Positions 22,293 to 33,215 of a DNA stretch of 40,979 nt are shown here, one piece after another. Origin of the DNA: Symsagittifera roscoffensis (lineage: Eukaryota > Xenacoelomorpha > Acoela > Convolutidae); NCBI RefSeq assembly GCF_963678635.1, contig NW_026971023.1:64001-104979 (forward strand), given 5' to 3'. The position numbers and the translations under genes were made by a program. The notes below the pieces were generated by a model, which searched no databases, was not told the origin of the DNA, and was given only the letters and a program-made list of their open reading frames with translations. The stretch's first letter is position 1; each line of letters opens with the position of its first letter.

Positions 22293-22503
22293 ATCAAAGC
22301 ATACAAGAAAACTCTGGTATCTTTTGATGGTTGGTTTGAAAAATTTCTCAAGGTAAAGGTTTTTCAACGTTAGTCACAGCCGGAAAACACGAACATTTAT
22401 CTGTCATTTTCCTCAAACACAAATTTTATCTACAGGGACAGTTTTGCGCCACAGTCGACAATCTTCCCGTTTTGCAAAACAACTCAAAATACAAGGCACA
22501 AAG
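22293..22503 (+). CDS. Two possible small exons of an unrecognised gene
   Basis: 22293-22352 (reading IKAYKKTLVSFDGWFEKFLK) lies between TTTATTGTAG and a consensus donor GTAAAG. A 83-base intron ending TTTTATCTACAG leads in phase 0 to 22436-22503 (GQFCATVDNLPVLQNNSKYK), which ends at CAAAG/GTAGAT. The matching phases and intron borders make this more than chance, but the family is unknown and no long coding region could be followed on either side. Confidence 0.35.
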
Positions 22504-23486
22504 GTAGATTGCGCCAGCCCTTTGCTTATTCAAAACTGTTCTGGAGAATGCCAGAAAGAGAACTTTGTTCAATTTTTTGATTGATCTCACACGCTCTTGC
22601 CCCAATGTTTGCGTTTTTGTACTTTTATATCTGACGAATGTATCTCTCGAATGAGAAATCGTCGTCGTCGTCAATAGGAGAAAATAAATCTACACTATTT
22701 TTAGCCCCAGAGCTGAAGAAACAGTCGTCACAGGAACACTGACGATCATTTTTAACAACCGCAACTCGTCCGTTTCAATTAAAAATCGGAATCACAAAAC
22801 TCTGATGGACCCCTGTTCAGACAAATTACTCGTGCGCTGAATTTAGAATCGAAAAAATTGTAATCATTGCCTTCTTCTGTTAATGATAAACGACAACCTA
22901 GCAGCTCCAAAATTTTGTCATCATCCCTGCAAGTTATATTCTACAACAACAATAGCAGCAGCAGCAGCAGGAAAATAGCCCTGAGGACTCGAAGAAAAGA
23001 AATGACCGTCCTCCTCAACAACAACCGCCTCTTTTTGTCAAAGAGGCAAAGAAAGTAAGAGCAGGAGGAAAAACCTATTCAGGTTGAACAACATAATGTT
23101 CCTACTGCATCATCAGCCAGCAGCGCCTACAAGAACAAACATTAGCGCATACGAAATATTTTAAAACTATTTGACAACCAACCCGACGTCTTCCTAAACA
23201 CGTCTGACAAAACAGTGAGAACTGCTTTGGGTGGATCAGCAGTAGCCATTGGTGATACGATCCCAAAAATTTGTGTTTAACAGTTTTTGAAAGATTTGCA
23301 ACTAAATGATAAAAAAGCTTCCCAACGACTGAAATGATCTGAAACTTTTATTTCCGCTCAAAAATTCAGCTGATAAATTGATGCGAAATTTTACGCACTA
23401 AACATTATAAACGGAAGCAGCCAAAGTCAAGAAAACAAGACGAGCGTGTAAAAAGGAGCCGCGATTACGAGCAACAATAAAAACAT
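22504..23486 (+). other. Spacer before the integrase block; one unrecognised open frame
   Basis: Within this stretch, 23161-23280 reads LKLFDNQPDVFLNTSDKTVR and TALGGSAVAIGDTIPKI before a stop, followed in frame by QFLKDLQLNDKKASQRLK. It looks protein-like but I cannot name it. A CAGCAGCAGCAG/ACAACAACAA simple-repeat patch lies at 22940-22970. The rest shows frequent stops. Confidence 0.3.
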
Positions 23487-23589
23487 TAATAATGAAGTGA
23501 CATTAGTCGAGAGCAAGACGAAGCAGACAGATCACAACAACAACCCCAATTATCGGGGCAAGAAGATCGTTTCTTACGTGGAATTTACT

Positions 23590-24454
23590 GATCATTGACA
23601 CATCCGGTGGCATATGGAAGTGTTCGAATTCCAACTTCTGCAAGTGGGCTTTCGCGCATAAAAAATTGAGCGGTTTTTAAAATCTTTATACACGTATTCC
23701 AAATTCAAGCAAAATAAGTACAAATCAAATCGTCTGGGTGTTGTCAAATTGGGCACTAAACAAAATTGGTCCATGGACGTTGCCTATATGAATAAAATTG
23801 CCAACGAGAACAGTGGTACGAAGCAGCTTTTAAACGCATCCGACTTCTTGAGTCGATACTTGATGGTTGAGCCTCTATAGAACAGATATGCAACAAGTGT
23901 TAAAAATGCTTTTCTGAAAATGATCAGCATTGATGACCCACTTTTTATTCCAATTGAAGTATGAGTAGAACAAGGAAAAGAGTTCAAGGAATTATTGCGC
24001 CGATGAAAAAGTTGAAGTTTATTCTAACCACAGCGAATCCAAAAGTTGTATCGCGGAACGTTTCATTAGAACGCTGAAGTGTATAATATAAAATTATTTG
24101 GAGTTTTGTGGCAGTTTTTGTAATGTCGAACAAAAGCATTTTAAATATTGCTTCAAATAACTTTGCCCGTTGCCTTCAAAAATTCCAAAAGGAAAAAAAA
24201 CAATGGTGTGAGAAGCAGCAGACCAAATTGTAAGTTTAAATTGAACAATTCAGTATATCGAATTCCGAGAAGGTTATCAGCAGCGTTTTAATGACGAACT
24301 GTTTTTAATCAAATTTGTATGAAAAACAATTTTACAGAACCCAGCCAGTCACTCATTTTCTAAAAGACAAATTGGAGAGGGATTTTTGAGTAGGTTCTAC
24401 GAATCGGAGCTAGTTAGCTACCCAAATCCGGATAACCAAGTGACAACCAACTAA
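23590..24454 (+). pseudogene. Polinton (retroviral-type) integrase, copy 1
   Basis: Integrase of the DDE/rve superfamily, which joins element ends to target DNA. The catalytic core starts at NWSMDVAYMNKIANENSG with the first Asp at 23776, followed by KQLLNASDFLSRYLMVEPL (the 'L-x-x-x-D-x-x-S-R-Y' strand). The second acidic position, normally T-D-x-G-x-E-F, reads V-E-Q-G-K-E-F (about 23965-23985), so Glu stands where Asp is usual. The third acid is the Glu at 24056 in SKSCIAERFIRTLK. A C-terminal SH3/chromo-like domain reads EFREGYQQRFNDELFLIKF (about 24261-24320) and ends RFYESELVSYPNPDNQVTTN with a natural stop at 24452. Internal stops include those after EPL and before V-E-Q-G. Upstream, KFKQNKYKSNRLGVVK is the linker before the core. 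Confidence 0.85.
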
Positions 24455-24599
24455 AAGCATACCTTTAATTATTTTTCAATTTATATTTGTATTGCTTTAT
24501 AATCTAGTTGTGGACAATCGAGCATCGATCTGACTCTCTGTCCCTATCGAATACTTGATGATTGGATTTTAATTATCACTTCAGTCTCATAAATGCCAA

Positions 24600-25070
24600 C
24601 CGTTGAACAGGAAACTGCCTTGTTGATTCTCAAGATCGGCAATACGACAGTGGATTAGACTCAGTTATCCGCATAGGTCTCAAGGATTTTGTAAACTTCT
24701 TGCTAGAAAGTACGGCATCTCATTGGCCATTTTTTTTTGTCAGCCGCTGCTCCGGAAGCATTAAAAACTTCGGACGGACGATCTAAAACAAAAATCTTCT
24801 AGAAAGGAAAAATTCAAGACTAAAATTTGTAAGTAGTAGGAGGAGCACACTGTCGTCGAGGCTTTCCAACGAAACAAAGGGCGCTCAAGCAACTCAAGAA
24901 GCCCGCCATATCACATCAACAAAAAAGTTTCCTCGAAAAAAAAACAGGAAAAAGACAACCAAGAAGAGAAGCAGACAAGACAATTTCATCAAACTAGTTG
25001 TTAAAGCATCGCGATAAGACAAAAAGGAGTAGGAGGCTCGTCGTCAAATTCTTTTATCACATCTTAGCCC
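24600..25070 (+). pseudogene. Possible basic minor capsid/core protein, copy 1
   Basis: A stretch with weakly connected frames reading AAAPEALKTSDGRSKTKIF, then RRGFPTKQRALKQLKKP and a Lys/Arg-rich tail (KKTGKRQPRREADK). Polintons usually carry, before the major capsid gene, a small basic protein with 'P-x-x-A-L-K-T-x-G-K' and a Lys/Arg-rich C-terminus, comparable to adenoviral core or minor capsid proteins. Position between integrase and capsid and the basic tail agree with that; sequence support is thin. Confidence 0.25.
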
Positions 25071-25171
25071 CCAGCACCAGTAACTCATTTAGCTCTGGTT
25101 CTGTTTCCAATTGGCCAGACACTCGTAGACTTTCAATGAGGTTATGACAAGCGCGTCTTTCCTCCCACAAT

Positions 25172-26320
25172 ACTTATGCGCCAGTCTTAGAATTCGAGTT
25201 TACGGGGTCAAAAATCGAAGTTAGCTGGACTTTTATATATACGAGAACAATATATTTGGAAAGGGAGCTCCAGAGGGTTGGGACAGGGACAACGTCGCCA
25301 GAAGCAGAGAAGAGAAAAAAAGAAGATGAGAAAGCGGTTGCCGACAACACTACTCCTATTGAAACTGAAAAGCTTATTTCAATTTGATTGGAACTGTAGT
25401 ATCGTCATATTACAACCTTGCAACGCACTTTTGGAATTCGATTTGTCTAGCGGTGCCCAATACAAACATGGTTTTGTGGCAAGCCAAGGCTACGAAACTG
25501 AAGACGATCCGAAAAATTTTAAGGCAGTACAGAGCCTTATTTTGTAAATCGATGCAAACTTTTTAAATCAGGACGAATTGGAGACATCATTTCACTGCAT
25601 TCTTGACCAACATTGACAAACATTTCTTACATGGGGCTGAGGTACGCCTTTGGTTAACTCGATTCATGAATCAACCTGTTTTGTTGAAATTGTAAGCGCC
25701 AAAAACATGGAGCACAAATTGTGAATGCTACTTGCCTAGTTCACTTGCTGGAACTAAGACACACAATTCACTTATCCACTGACCGCGCTTTTACTAGAAA
25801 AAAAAGGCTGAATACGTGTTTAAAAAAAGTTTTCGCATCGTCTTTTCTCATTTCAGGCAGGCCTAGTGTTTATTTTAGAGACGACTATTTCAACACGGCG
25901 CCAATAAATCGTCTAAAATTATCTATTGTGCCCGAAGATATTTTACAGGTAGCTAAGCAACAAATCCCTTGAAGTTTGAAGATTTTGACAATTCGAAAAA
26001 CTTGCGAAGGAAATTTTGTAGGAGTAACGCCTTTCGACATAGCAAAACGTCATAAACAAATTTATTCAACAACAATGAGATCACTCGAATTCGATCACGG
26101 CGGTAATATCATCAACTTTTCTAATTTTCGCAACTGCTTGAACCCGATGTTCAAGTTCACACTTTTGAGTGATATGCACTTGGTCGATAGTAGTTTTACT
26201 GGTACCCGGTGGGCTCTTGAATTGAAATTTGAAAAAATTACTTATAAACCTATTCGGCTGGTTAATCGCATCGACGAGATGATCAAAAACTCTACAGTGT
26301 ACAATGATTGTCCATTTTGA
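25172..26320 (+). pseudogene. Double-jelly-roll-like major capsid protein, copy 1 (broken)
   Basis: Pieces in consistent order but different frames match the plan of Polinton/adintovirus major capsid proteins. They are: YAPVLEFEFTGSKIEVSW (25175-), the 'P-x-x-E-F-x-I-x-G' opening strand; ADNTTPIETEKLISI (about 25345-25383), the 'N-x-L-x-S-L-F' area; NALLEFDLSSGAQYKHGFVA then SQGYETEDD (about 25420-25510), the 'Y-x-x-x-L-x-x-L-L-S-Y-G...D' segment; GAEVRLWLTRFMNQPVLL (25633-25686), the 'G-V-x-L-x-I-x-L-x-R' strand; AEYVFKKVF (about 25807), the 'A-x-Y-P' segment; NRLKLSIVPEDIL (about 25908-25950), the 'R-L-x-x-G-x-V' strand; and CLNPMFKFTLLS (26131-), the 'N-P-F-x-F' near the end. At least four frame changes. 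The last 114 codons are continuous. Confidence 0.55.
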
Positions 26321-26770
26321 AATGAGCAAACTGTGTTTTTTACGTCCTCAAGTATCACTCAGATTTTTTGGATGTTTCCCCTTGGATATGTTTCCAAAAA
26401 TCCTCAAAACTTGTTTCGCTATTATCAACACGCGACCTATGGGAACGTTGGGCGAACATTGGTTTTTGTTAGCTTCAACTAGTGACTCTCATGGACAATC
26501 AATTCTATACTTTTATGAAAATTTCAACAGACCGATTCAAGTGTGGTTTCCCTCAATCTACAAAAGAGCTGCTTTACAAACTCGATGTCAAATAAAACAA
26601 ACATTTGCTTCCTTCACTCAAAAACAGACTGAATCATTTTGTGGATATTATTGTTTATTGCTCATTGTATTTATACAAAAACAAATGGAAATGCTATTTT
26701 AATCAAATTTCTTTCACAAAACCAAATAACACAGTTTTTCACTGATCATTTTGTATCAAACAAAAAGTGA
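26290..26770 (+). pseudogene. Adenain-type cysteine protease, copy 1
   Basis: Polinton PRO, the capsid-maturation protease related to adenovirus protease (C5/C48-like fold). One frame (26304-26702) carries FFGCFPLDMFPKI (the 'F-x-G-V-F-x-x-D-x-L-P' start), CFAIINT, the catalytic His in GEHWFLLAS (His codon 26457-26459), the acidic position in LYFYENFN, and the Gln/Cys block QKQTESFCGYYCL (Cys codon 26640-26642). His and Cys are in the same frame here. Just after this Cys block copy 1 is four bases shorter than copy 2, so the C-terminal tail is out of frame and an early stop follows at 26700. The short N-terminal part before 26304 is also in another frame. Confidence 0.85.
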
Positions 26771-26884
26771 AGAAAAGTGTTGCGATAAAAGTCTTTCAAA
26801 TGTAGCTGCTGTTCTATCAACGTTTTTGATTTCGAGTGTCACCGTCTGCCCACAAAGTTGGTTCCGCAAAACCGCTTTGATGAC

Positions 26885-27209
26885 CTACAGCTTGTTGAGT
26901 GTCTCTGAGTGCTTGAAGCCAGTATCTAATTTTTTAAGCAGAGGAAGCTTCTCAACCAGCGGATAGAGGCACATCAGTTGACTCATTCGAGTACTGACGT
27001 ACGCAATTTTATTTTTCTTCAGTTTTTTGAAGCTCTTCCTCTGATTTGACCCGATCGAGTATTGAAGACATTTGCATTTCTTCAAGATTGCGTTGCTGAA
27101 CCCAGTTACTCGCCACTTTATTTTTTGTAGAATAAAGATGGCCGAGTAATTGATTTATGTTGAGGTCTTTTAAATCTTCAGCAGTTAACGGAACAAGCTC
27201 AGGTTGCAA
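26885..27209 (-). pseudogene. Small minus-strand gene, only in unit 1
   Basis: Two overlapping frames on the minus strand: 27209-27009 (reading LVPLTAEDLKDLNINQLLGH and LEEMQMSSILDRVKSEEELQ) and 27085-26885 (reading VSTRMSQLMCLYPLVEKLPL). They seem to be one protein of about 105 residues split by a frameshift near 27010-27030. It is mostly helical and charged, likely a coiled coil. This is the only gene of the block on the minus strand, convergent with the protease. Its whole region is deleted from unit 2. I do not recognise a family. Confidence 0.4.
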
Positions 27210-27244
27210 TTATCTTTCCTCCTCCTCATCTGAGCACATTCAAA

Positions 27245-29359
27245 CAGAGCTCTCCAGCATTATTGCATCTTTGTAAAATAAAATCAAACAAAAATAGATT
27301 GAGGAAAAAAACGAGGTGTCAGAGTCAACTGAAAAGTAAATAGATATCTACCGCTGAAGACTCCGTGACCGCAATCAGTTTTCAACCACTTCCATCTTGT
27401 TGCAGGGCGTCTTTGTCTCTCTGTCTTCTTCCATCATATAACCTCAATTTCGTCCAGAATCATCCGTTAGCCCGGCCAGGAACAAGATGACACACGTATG
27501 CATTTGAGCCCCGTCTTGACTGCTAAGTTGCTGTGTTGGTTGGAATAGTGTGTTGAATAACCAAGACATTTATTGCTTGAAACTTTTCAGGTTGAATTGG
27601 ACAATTTCTAGTGTAATCTAAGGATCAGATGAAATTTTGTTGAAACGTAGTAAAAAAAATAGCTGAAATGAAGAAAATGATTGAAACTTTCTAGTCGAGA
27701 AGGAGAAATTGAAGCTGCTGAAGTTCATAGACTGACTGAAAATGTAGAGTTGACGAGAATTGTAATTTAAAGCAGTACTAGATGAAAACTTGCTGAAAAG
27801 TAAGGCTGAGATAAGCTCTGAGAAAGAGATTGAAGTTTTTAAACGAGAAAGTAAGGCTGCTGAAGTTTATAGACTGACTGAAGTTGTAGGGCTGAAGAGA
27901 ATAATTGCTAAATAAAAAAACTGATCAGGGAAAATTTTTTTTTGACCAATTGGAGGGATGAATTCACGATATATTTAATCTTGAATTATTTTTTTTAAAG
28001 ATCACCGCACTGACAACCTAAAACCAATCTTAGATATTTATGCACTAAACTGTTTAAAATCCTGTGCTTAGTAAAACTTACATTAAATTAGTAATGCGCA
28101 AGCTTTGATGAGCAAATTTTAAAAATTTCTGATAAGCTACTAACTGTCTCATTGTTTCGAAAATATGCGTCAGGTTGAGTCAAACTTTTTTGCGCGAGAG
28201 TTTTTCCAGATTGAACAAATTGTTTGTGAAATATAGAGATAATTGCTGCCTGCTAATTTGCATTAGGAAACATGGTCTTAAGCAGATTGTTTTATCGGTC
28301 TCATTGGTTACCGTGTGCGCGCTAAGAACAACCCAATGGCAATAACTACATTCTCGAACAATGTGAACAATTTTTTTTCTTATATTCGTTGACGGAATTT
28401 CATTGCGGCACAAAAATTCCACATTAATTAAATGCCCTCATAAATTTGTTAATAAAACTAAATCATAGCTCAACTGTTTGTACTGGTTTTTTATTGTGAA
28501 ATTCTTGAAGGAATGCTAGAACCCTGCAAAATTGATTGAGTTTTTTACAAGCACCATTTTTGATCCTGCACTTGGGTGCTAGTCCTTCTATCTTGATATG
28601 GCAAAGAATATGGTCAATAACTGTTAGCGTTATTGATTTTTTGAATAATTTGATTTTAAAGGTAATTGAACCTATGACTATACAACCTCAGTCCTATCTA
28701 ATGTAAGAAAAAATGCAAGTAAGCTCAAATCTGCTCAAATCACTAATAATAATGACCTCTAACCATAGCTCTACAGAGATTTACGTATAACTTTTCAATA
28801 CTATATCTTTACCTTAAAAACGAAGTCTTTGAATGTTTTTGATGTCTTTACCTCTCAATCAAACGCATTTTTGCAGTTAGTTTGAGTCAAGGATATCAAG
28901 ATGAACCCAAACTGTTGCATAAAAAATTGGAAAATTTGCAATTTTAATTAATGAATACTACTTGAATACCAAAAAAAAATATGAAAATTCAGAAAATTGG
29001 ATAAGCAAGACAAGTCTGAAGCCTTTCAAGTGATAATGTTCATAAAACAACTAAATTATTTGTTAAATCGCAAAAAAAATACTTGAGTTCATGTCTAATT
29101 TTTCAAATGCTCGGCTTAAATATTCTAATTCGTAATCTTATGTCAGCACGGCTTTTTCTGTTAGAGCAGTATTTCAAAATCGAAAAACAATGTTGTCTTT
29201 TTGAACATTGGAAGATAGATTAGGCGGTTAGATTGGGATTGCAAAAAAAATCAATTAAGCCAACAAAATTTTTTTTTTCTGTCAAAAAATTTTTTTCCCT
29301 TTCATTCGAAAAGTTAAAAACGGAAGATGACGGGCGAACAGTTTTTTTCTTAAGATTTC
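27245..29359. other. Long gene-poor part of unit 1
   Basis: About 2.1 kb with the 145-bp repeat pair and no recognised gene. Frames are short on both strands. The corresponding part of unit 2 (33290-35480) contains one extra open frame (33364-33555) because of a 36-bp stretch lost in unit 1; it is not recognisable. Its conservation is no higher than that of the coding parts, judged by eye. Confidence 0.5.
27596..27905. repeat. Pair of diverged repeats, period about 145-150 bp (unit 1)
   Basis: Two segments share GCTGCTGAAGTT, ATAGACTGACTGAA and flanking words at the same spacing (27714- and 27858-). The same pair is present in unit 2 near 33790-33980, so it predates the large duplication. 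Function unknown. Confidence 0.6.
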
Positions 29360-29852
29360 AGAAAACTGGCTGCTTGTCTTTTGTTGACCTATCAAGGCGA
29401 AAGAAAACAAACAGTCAACGCAAATGGCAATATATTTTCTGTAAAAAAATTTGGATTTACTTAAATCCAAACTGGAAAAACAAATGAAGACTTTGAGCCA
29501 GTTTTTAAGAATCTGCAAAAGTTATTGTCAATTTTATGGTCAAATACTTTCATAATCAGTTATATCTCGTGTTTTTGTTAAAAAATTTAAATCGTTTGTT
29601 AAGAGTAGGTCATAAAATGGTTGTGATTAGAAAAATTTTGTTACTTCACCCTAAGTTCGCAAAAAAAAACAATAGAGTTCTTTGTTAGTGTTGTTGGTCG
29701 ATACAGCAATCGAAGAAAGTTAGGAATGTATGTGCTCGGAGTGGCTTCTTTCATTCAGACTAATTTCGAAAATAGTGTTTGCTCACTCGGGGGATTGATA
29801 GCTGAATCTTTCATGGCTCCGCTGTGTGCGCACATATATCCATTAACCTGAC
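29360..29852 (+). pseudogene. Unrecognised small Polinton-type ORF, copy 1
   Basis: Counterpart of the ORF at 35500-35974. Starts within YQGERKQTVNANGNIFSV, continues through NEDFEPVFKNLQ and ends VASFIQTNFENSVCSLGG then LIAESFMAPLCAHIYPLT. A run of extra A bases near 29660 and stops at several places break it. Confidence 0.4.
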
Positions 29853-30104
29853 ACGGAACTAGCCAATCTGGTTGTTTTAGAGATGTGTGTTGAACGTGTA
29901 TCGCAATTTTTTAGGCGCTGCGAGTTATGCCGCAGTAAAAAGTCTTTTTTGTCGTTGAAGAATGATTTGAGGAAGGCTATTTGGTTACAACAACAATAAT
30001 AATGAAGTGACCTTAGTCGAGAGCAAGACGAATCAGACAGATCACATCAACAACCCCAATTATCAGAGCAAGAAGAACGTTTCTTACGGGGAATTTACTG
30101 ATCA

Positions 30105-30992
30105 TTGACACATCCGATGGCAAATGGAAGTGTTCGAAATCCAGCTTCTGCAAGTGGGTTTTCGCGCATAAAAATTGAGCGGTTTTGAAATCTTTATACA
30201 CGTATTCCAAATTCAAGCAAAACATGTACAAATCAAATAGTCTGGGTGTTGTCAAATTTGGCATTAAACACAAATGGTCCATGGACGATGCCTATATGGA
30301 TGAAATTGCCAACGAGAACAGTGGTACGAAGCAGCTTTTAAACGCATCCGACTTCTTGAGTCGATACTTGATGGTTGAGCCTCTAAAGAACAGATATGCA
30401 ACAAGTGTTAAAAAGCTTTTCTGAAAATGATCAGCATTGATGACCCACTTTTTATTCCAATTGAAGTATGGGTAGAAAAGGAAAAGAGTTCAAGGAATTA
30501 TTGCGCTCATAAAAAAGTTGAAGTTTATTCTAAAAACAGCGAATCTAAAAGTTGTGTCGCGGAACGTTTCATTAGAACGCTGAAGTGTATAATATAAAAT
30601 TATTTGGAGCACTGTGGCAGTTTTTGTTATGTTAATATGTTAACCTGAAATGTCGTCTATTGTTGAACAAAAGCATTTTAAATATTGCTTCAAATAATTT
30701 TGCCCGTTGCCTTCAAAAATTACGAAAAGGAAAAAAAAACAATTGTGTGAGAAGCAGCAGACCAAAATGTAATTTTTAAATTGGACAATTCAGTATATCG
30801 AATTCCGAGAAGGTTATCCGCAGCGTTTTAATGACGAACTGTTTTTAATCAAGTTTGTATCAAACAATTTTACAGAAATCAGCCAGTCACTCATTTTCTA
30901 AAAGACAAAATGGAGAGGGATTGTTGGGTAGGTTCTACGAATCGGAGCTAGTTAGCTACCCAAATCCGGATAACCAAGTGGCAACCAACTAA
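30105..30992 (+). pseudogene. Polinton (retroviral-type) integrase, copy 2
   Basis: Same gene in unit 2. The frame 30185-30424 is open for 79 codons and holds the first Asp (30284) in WSMDDAYMDEIANENSG and the strand LLNASDFLSRYLMVEPLKN without the stop found in copy 1. After KKLF it stops; the G-K-E-F block (about 30480) and the third Glu (in KSCVAERFIRTLK, about 30560-30590) lie in other frames. The C-terminal domain ends at a stop at 30990. It is therefore less damaged in the core and more damaged after it than copy 1. Confidence 0.83.
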
Positions 30993-31129
30993 AGGCATAC
31001 CTTTAATAATTTTTCAATTTATATTTGTATTGCTTTATAATCCAGTTGTGGACAATCGAGCATCCATCTGACTCTCTGTCCCTATCGAATACTTGATGAT
31101 TGGTTTTTAATTATCACTCCAGTCTCATA

Positions 31130-31600
31130 AAAGCCAACCGTTGAACAGGAAACTGCCTTGTTTATTCTCAAGATCGGCAATAGGACAGTCAATTAGACTC
31201 AGCTATCCGCAAAGGTCTCAAAGAATTTGTAAACTTCTTGCTAGAAAGTACGGCATCTCATTGGCCAATTTTTTTGTCAGTCGCTGCTCCGGAAGCATTA
31301 AAGACTTTGGATGGACGATCTGAAACAAAAACATTCTAGGAAGGAAAAATTGAAGACTACAATTTGGAAGTAGTAGGAGGAGCACACTGTCGTCGAGGCT
31401 TTCCAACGAAAAAAAAGCGCGCTCAAGCAACTCAAGAAGCCCGACATATCACATCAACTAAAAAGTTTCCTCGAAAAAAAACAAGAAAAAGACAACCAAG
31501 AAGAGAAGCAGACAAGACATTTTCGTCAAACTAGTTGTTAAAACATCGCGATAAGACAAATAGGAGTAGGAAGCTTGTCGTCAAATTCTTTGATCACATC
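31130..31600 (+). pseudogene. Possible basic minor capsid/core protein, copy 2
   Basis: Copy of the region at 24600-25070 in unit 2, with the same basic tail and different stops. A frame at 31141-31323 is open for 60 codons but is probably not the original one, because its counterpart in unit 1 is closed early. Confidence 0.22.
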
Positions 31601-31707
31601 TTAGCCCCCAACACCAGTAACTCATTCAGCTCTGGATATGTTTCCAATTGGCCAGGCACTCGTAGACTTTCAATGAGGTTATGACGAGCGCGTCTTTCCT
31701 CCCACAA

Positions 31708-32755
31708 TGCTTATGCGCCAGTCTTAGAATTCGAGTTTACGGGGTCAAAAATCGAAGTTAGCTGGACTGTTATAAACGAGAACAATATATTTGGAAAGGG
31801 AGCTCCAGAGGGTTGGGACAGGGACAACGTCGCCAGAAGCAGAGAAGAGAAAAAAAGAAGATGAGAAAGCGGTTGCCGACAACACTACTCCTATTGAAAC
31901 TGAAAAGCTTATTTCAATTTGATTGGAACTGTAGTATCGTCATATTACAACCTTGCAACGCACATTTGGAATTCGATTTGTCTAGCGATGCCCAATACAA
32001 ACAAGGTTTTGTGGCAAGCCAAGACTACGAAACTGAAGACGATCCAAAAAATTTTAAAGCAGTACAGAGCCTTATTTTGTAAATCGATGCAAACTTTTTA
32101 AATCAGGACGAATTGGAGACATAATTTCACTGCATTCTTGACCAACATTGACAATCATCTCCTACATGGGGCTGAGGTACGCCTTTGGTTAACTCGATTC
32201 ATGAATCAACCTGTTTTGTTGAAATTGTAAGCGCCAAAAACATGGAGCACAAATTGTGAATGCTACTTGCCTAGTTCACTTGCTGGAACTAAGACACACA
32301 ATTCACTTATCCACTGACCGCGCTTTTACTAGAAAAAAGGCTGAATACGTGTATAAAAAAGTTTCCGCAGCGTCTTTTCTCATTTCAGGCAGACCTAGTG
32401 TTGAAAAACTTGCGAGGGTAATTTTGTAGGAGTAACGACTTTCGACAGAGGAAAACGTCATAATCAAATTTATTCAACAACAATGAGATCACTCGGATTC
32501 GATCACGGCGGTAACATCATCAACTTTTCTAATTTCCGCCACTGCTTGAACCCGGTGTTCACGTTTACACTTTTGAGCGATATGGTCACACTTGGTCGAT
32601 AGTAGTTTTACTGGTGCCCGGTTGGCTCTTGAATCGAAATTTGAAAAAGTTACTTATAAACCTATTCGGCTGGTTCTACGCGAACGCCGATCAGTCGTAA
32701 GAATTAATCGCAACGACGAGATGATCAAAAACTCTACAGTGTACAATGATTGACC
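31708..32755 (+). pseudogene. Double-jelly-roll-like major capsid protein, copy 2 (broken, with deletion)
   Basis: Copy in unit 2 with the same segments: APVLEFEFTG (31712-), LEFDLSSDAQYKQGFVASQ (about 31965-32030), LTRFMNQPVLLKL (about 32190-32228) and AEYVYKK (about 32342). A deletion of about 124 bp at 32400 removes the segment around the 'R-L-K-L-S-I-V' strand. A 31-bp insertion lies near 32670. The last continuous open frame seen in copy 1 is closed here. Confidence 0.52.
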
Positions 32756-33215
32756 ATTTTGAAATGAGCAAACTGTGCTTTTTACGTCCTCAAATATCAC
32801 TCAGATTTCTTGGATGTTTCCCCTTGGATAAGTTTCCAAAAATCCTCAAAACTTGTTTCGCTATTATCAACACGCAACCTATGGGAACGTTAGGCGAACA
32901 TTGGTTTTTGTTAGTTTCAACTAATGACTCTCATGGACAATCATTTCTATACTTTTATGACAATTTCAACAGACCGATTCAAGTGTGGTTTCCCTCAATC
33001 TACAATAGAGCTGCTTTACAAACTCGATGTCAAATAAAACAATATTTGCTTCCTTCGCTCAAAAACAGACTGAATCATTTTGTGGATATTATTGTTTGTT
33101 TATTGCTCATTGTATTTATTCAAAAACAAATGGAAATGCTATTTTAATCAAATTTTTGTCACAAGACCAAATAACACGGTTTGTCACTGATCATTTTGTA
33201 TCAAACGAAAATTGA
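32735..33215 (+). pseudogene. Adenain-type cysteine protease, copy 2
   Basis: Copy in unit 2. The frame 32746-33147 holds the His block (GEHWFLLVS) and the acidic position, but a one-base loss near 33045 shifts the frame before the Cys block. The catalytic Cys (33081-33083, in TESFCGYYCL) and the C-terminal tail to a stop at 33213 are instead in the frame 33027-33215. Thus each copy of the protease is broken at a different place: copy 2 before the nucleophile, copy 1 after it. Confidence 0.85.

Larger units (their letters stand above)
23487..29989 (+). repeat. Large tandem duplication, unit 1 (integrase-capsid-protease block)
   Basis: Collinear with unit 2 (29997-36112); both begin at AATAATGAAGTGA and end at CTATTTGGTTACA. 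The two are very similar by eye except for indels. Unit 1 contains about 124 bp (25871-25994) and about 397 bp (26844-27240) that are missing from unit 2, and lacks about 36 bp present in unit 2 near 33509. Confidence 0.92.

Noticed and set aside
25278-25547. 89-codon Lys/Arg-rich open frame, repeated at 31813-32082
   Set aside because: The first part is a shifted reading of the capsid gene; only its second half (from about 25420) is in the frame that matches the capsid plan. Not listed as a separate gene.
29905-29935. Small GCTGCG...CGCAG stem near the end of each large unit, as a terminal repeat or terminator
   Set aside because: Five-base arms only; it lies inside the duplicated unit and has no inverted partner at the left side of the element.
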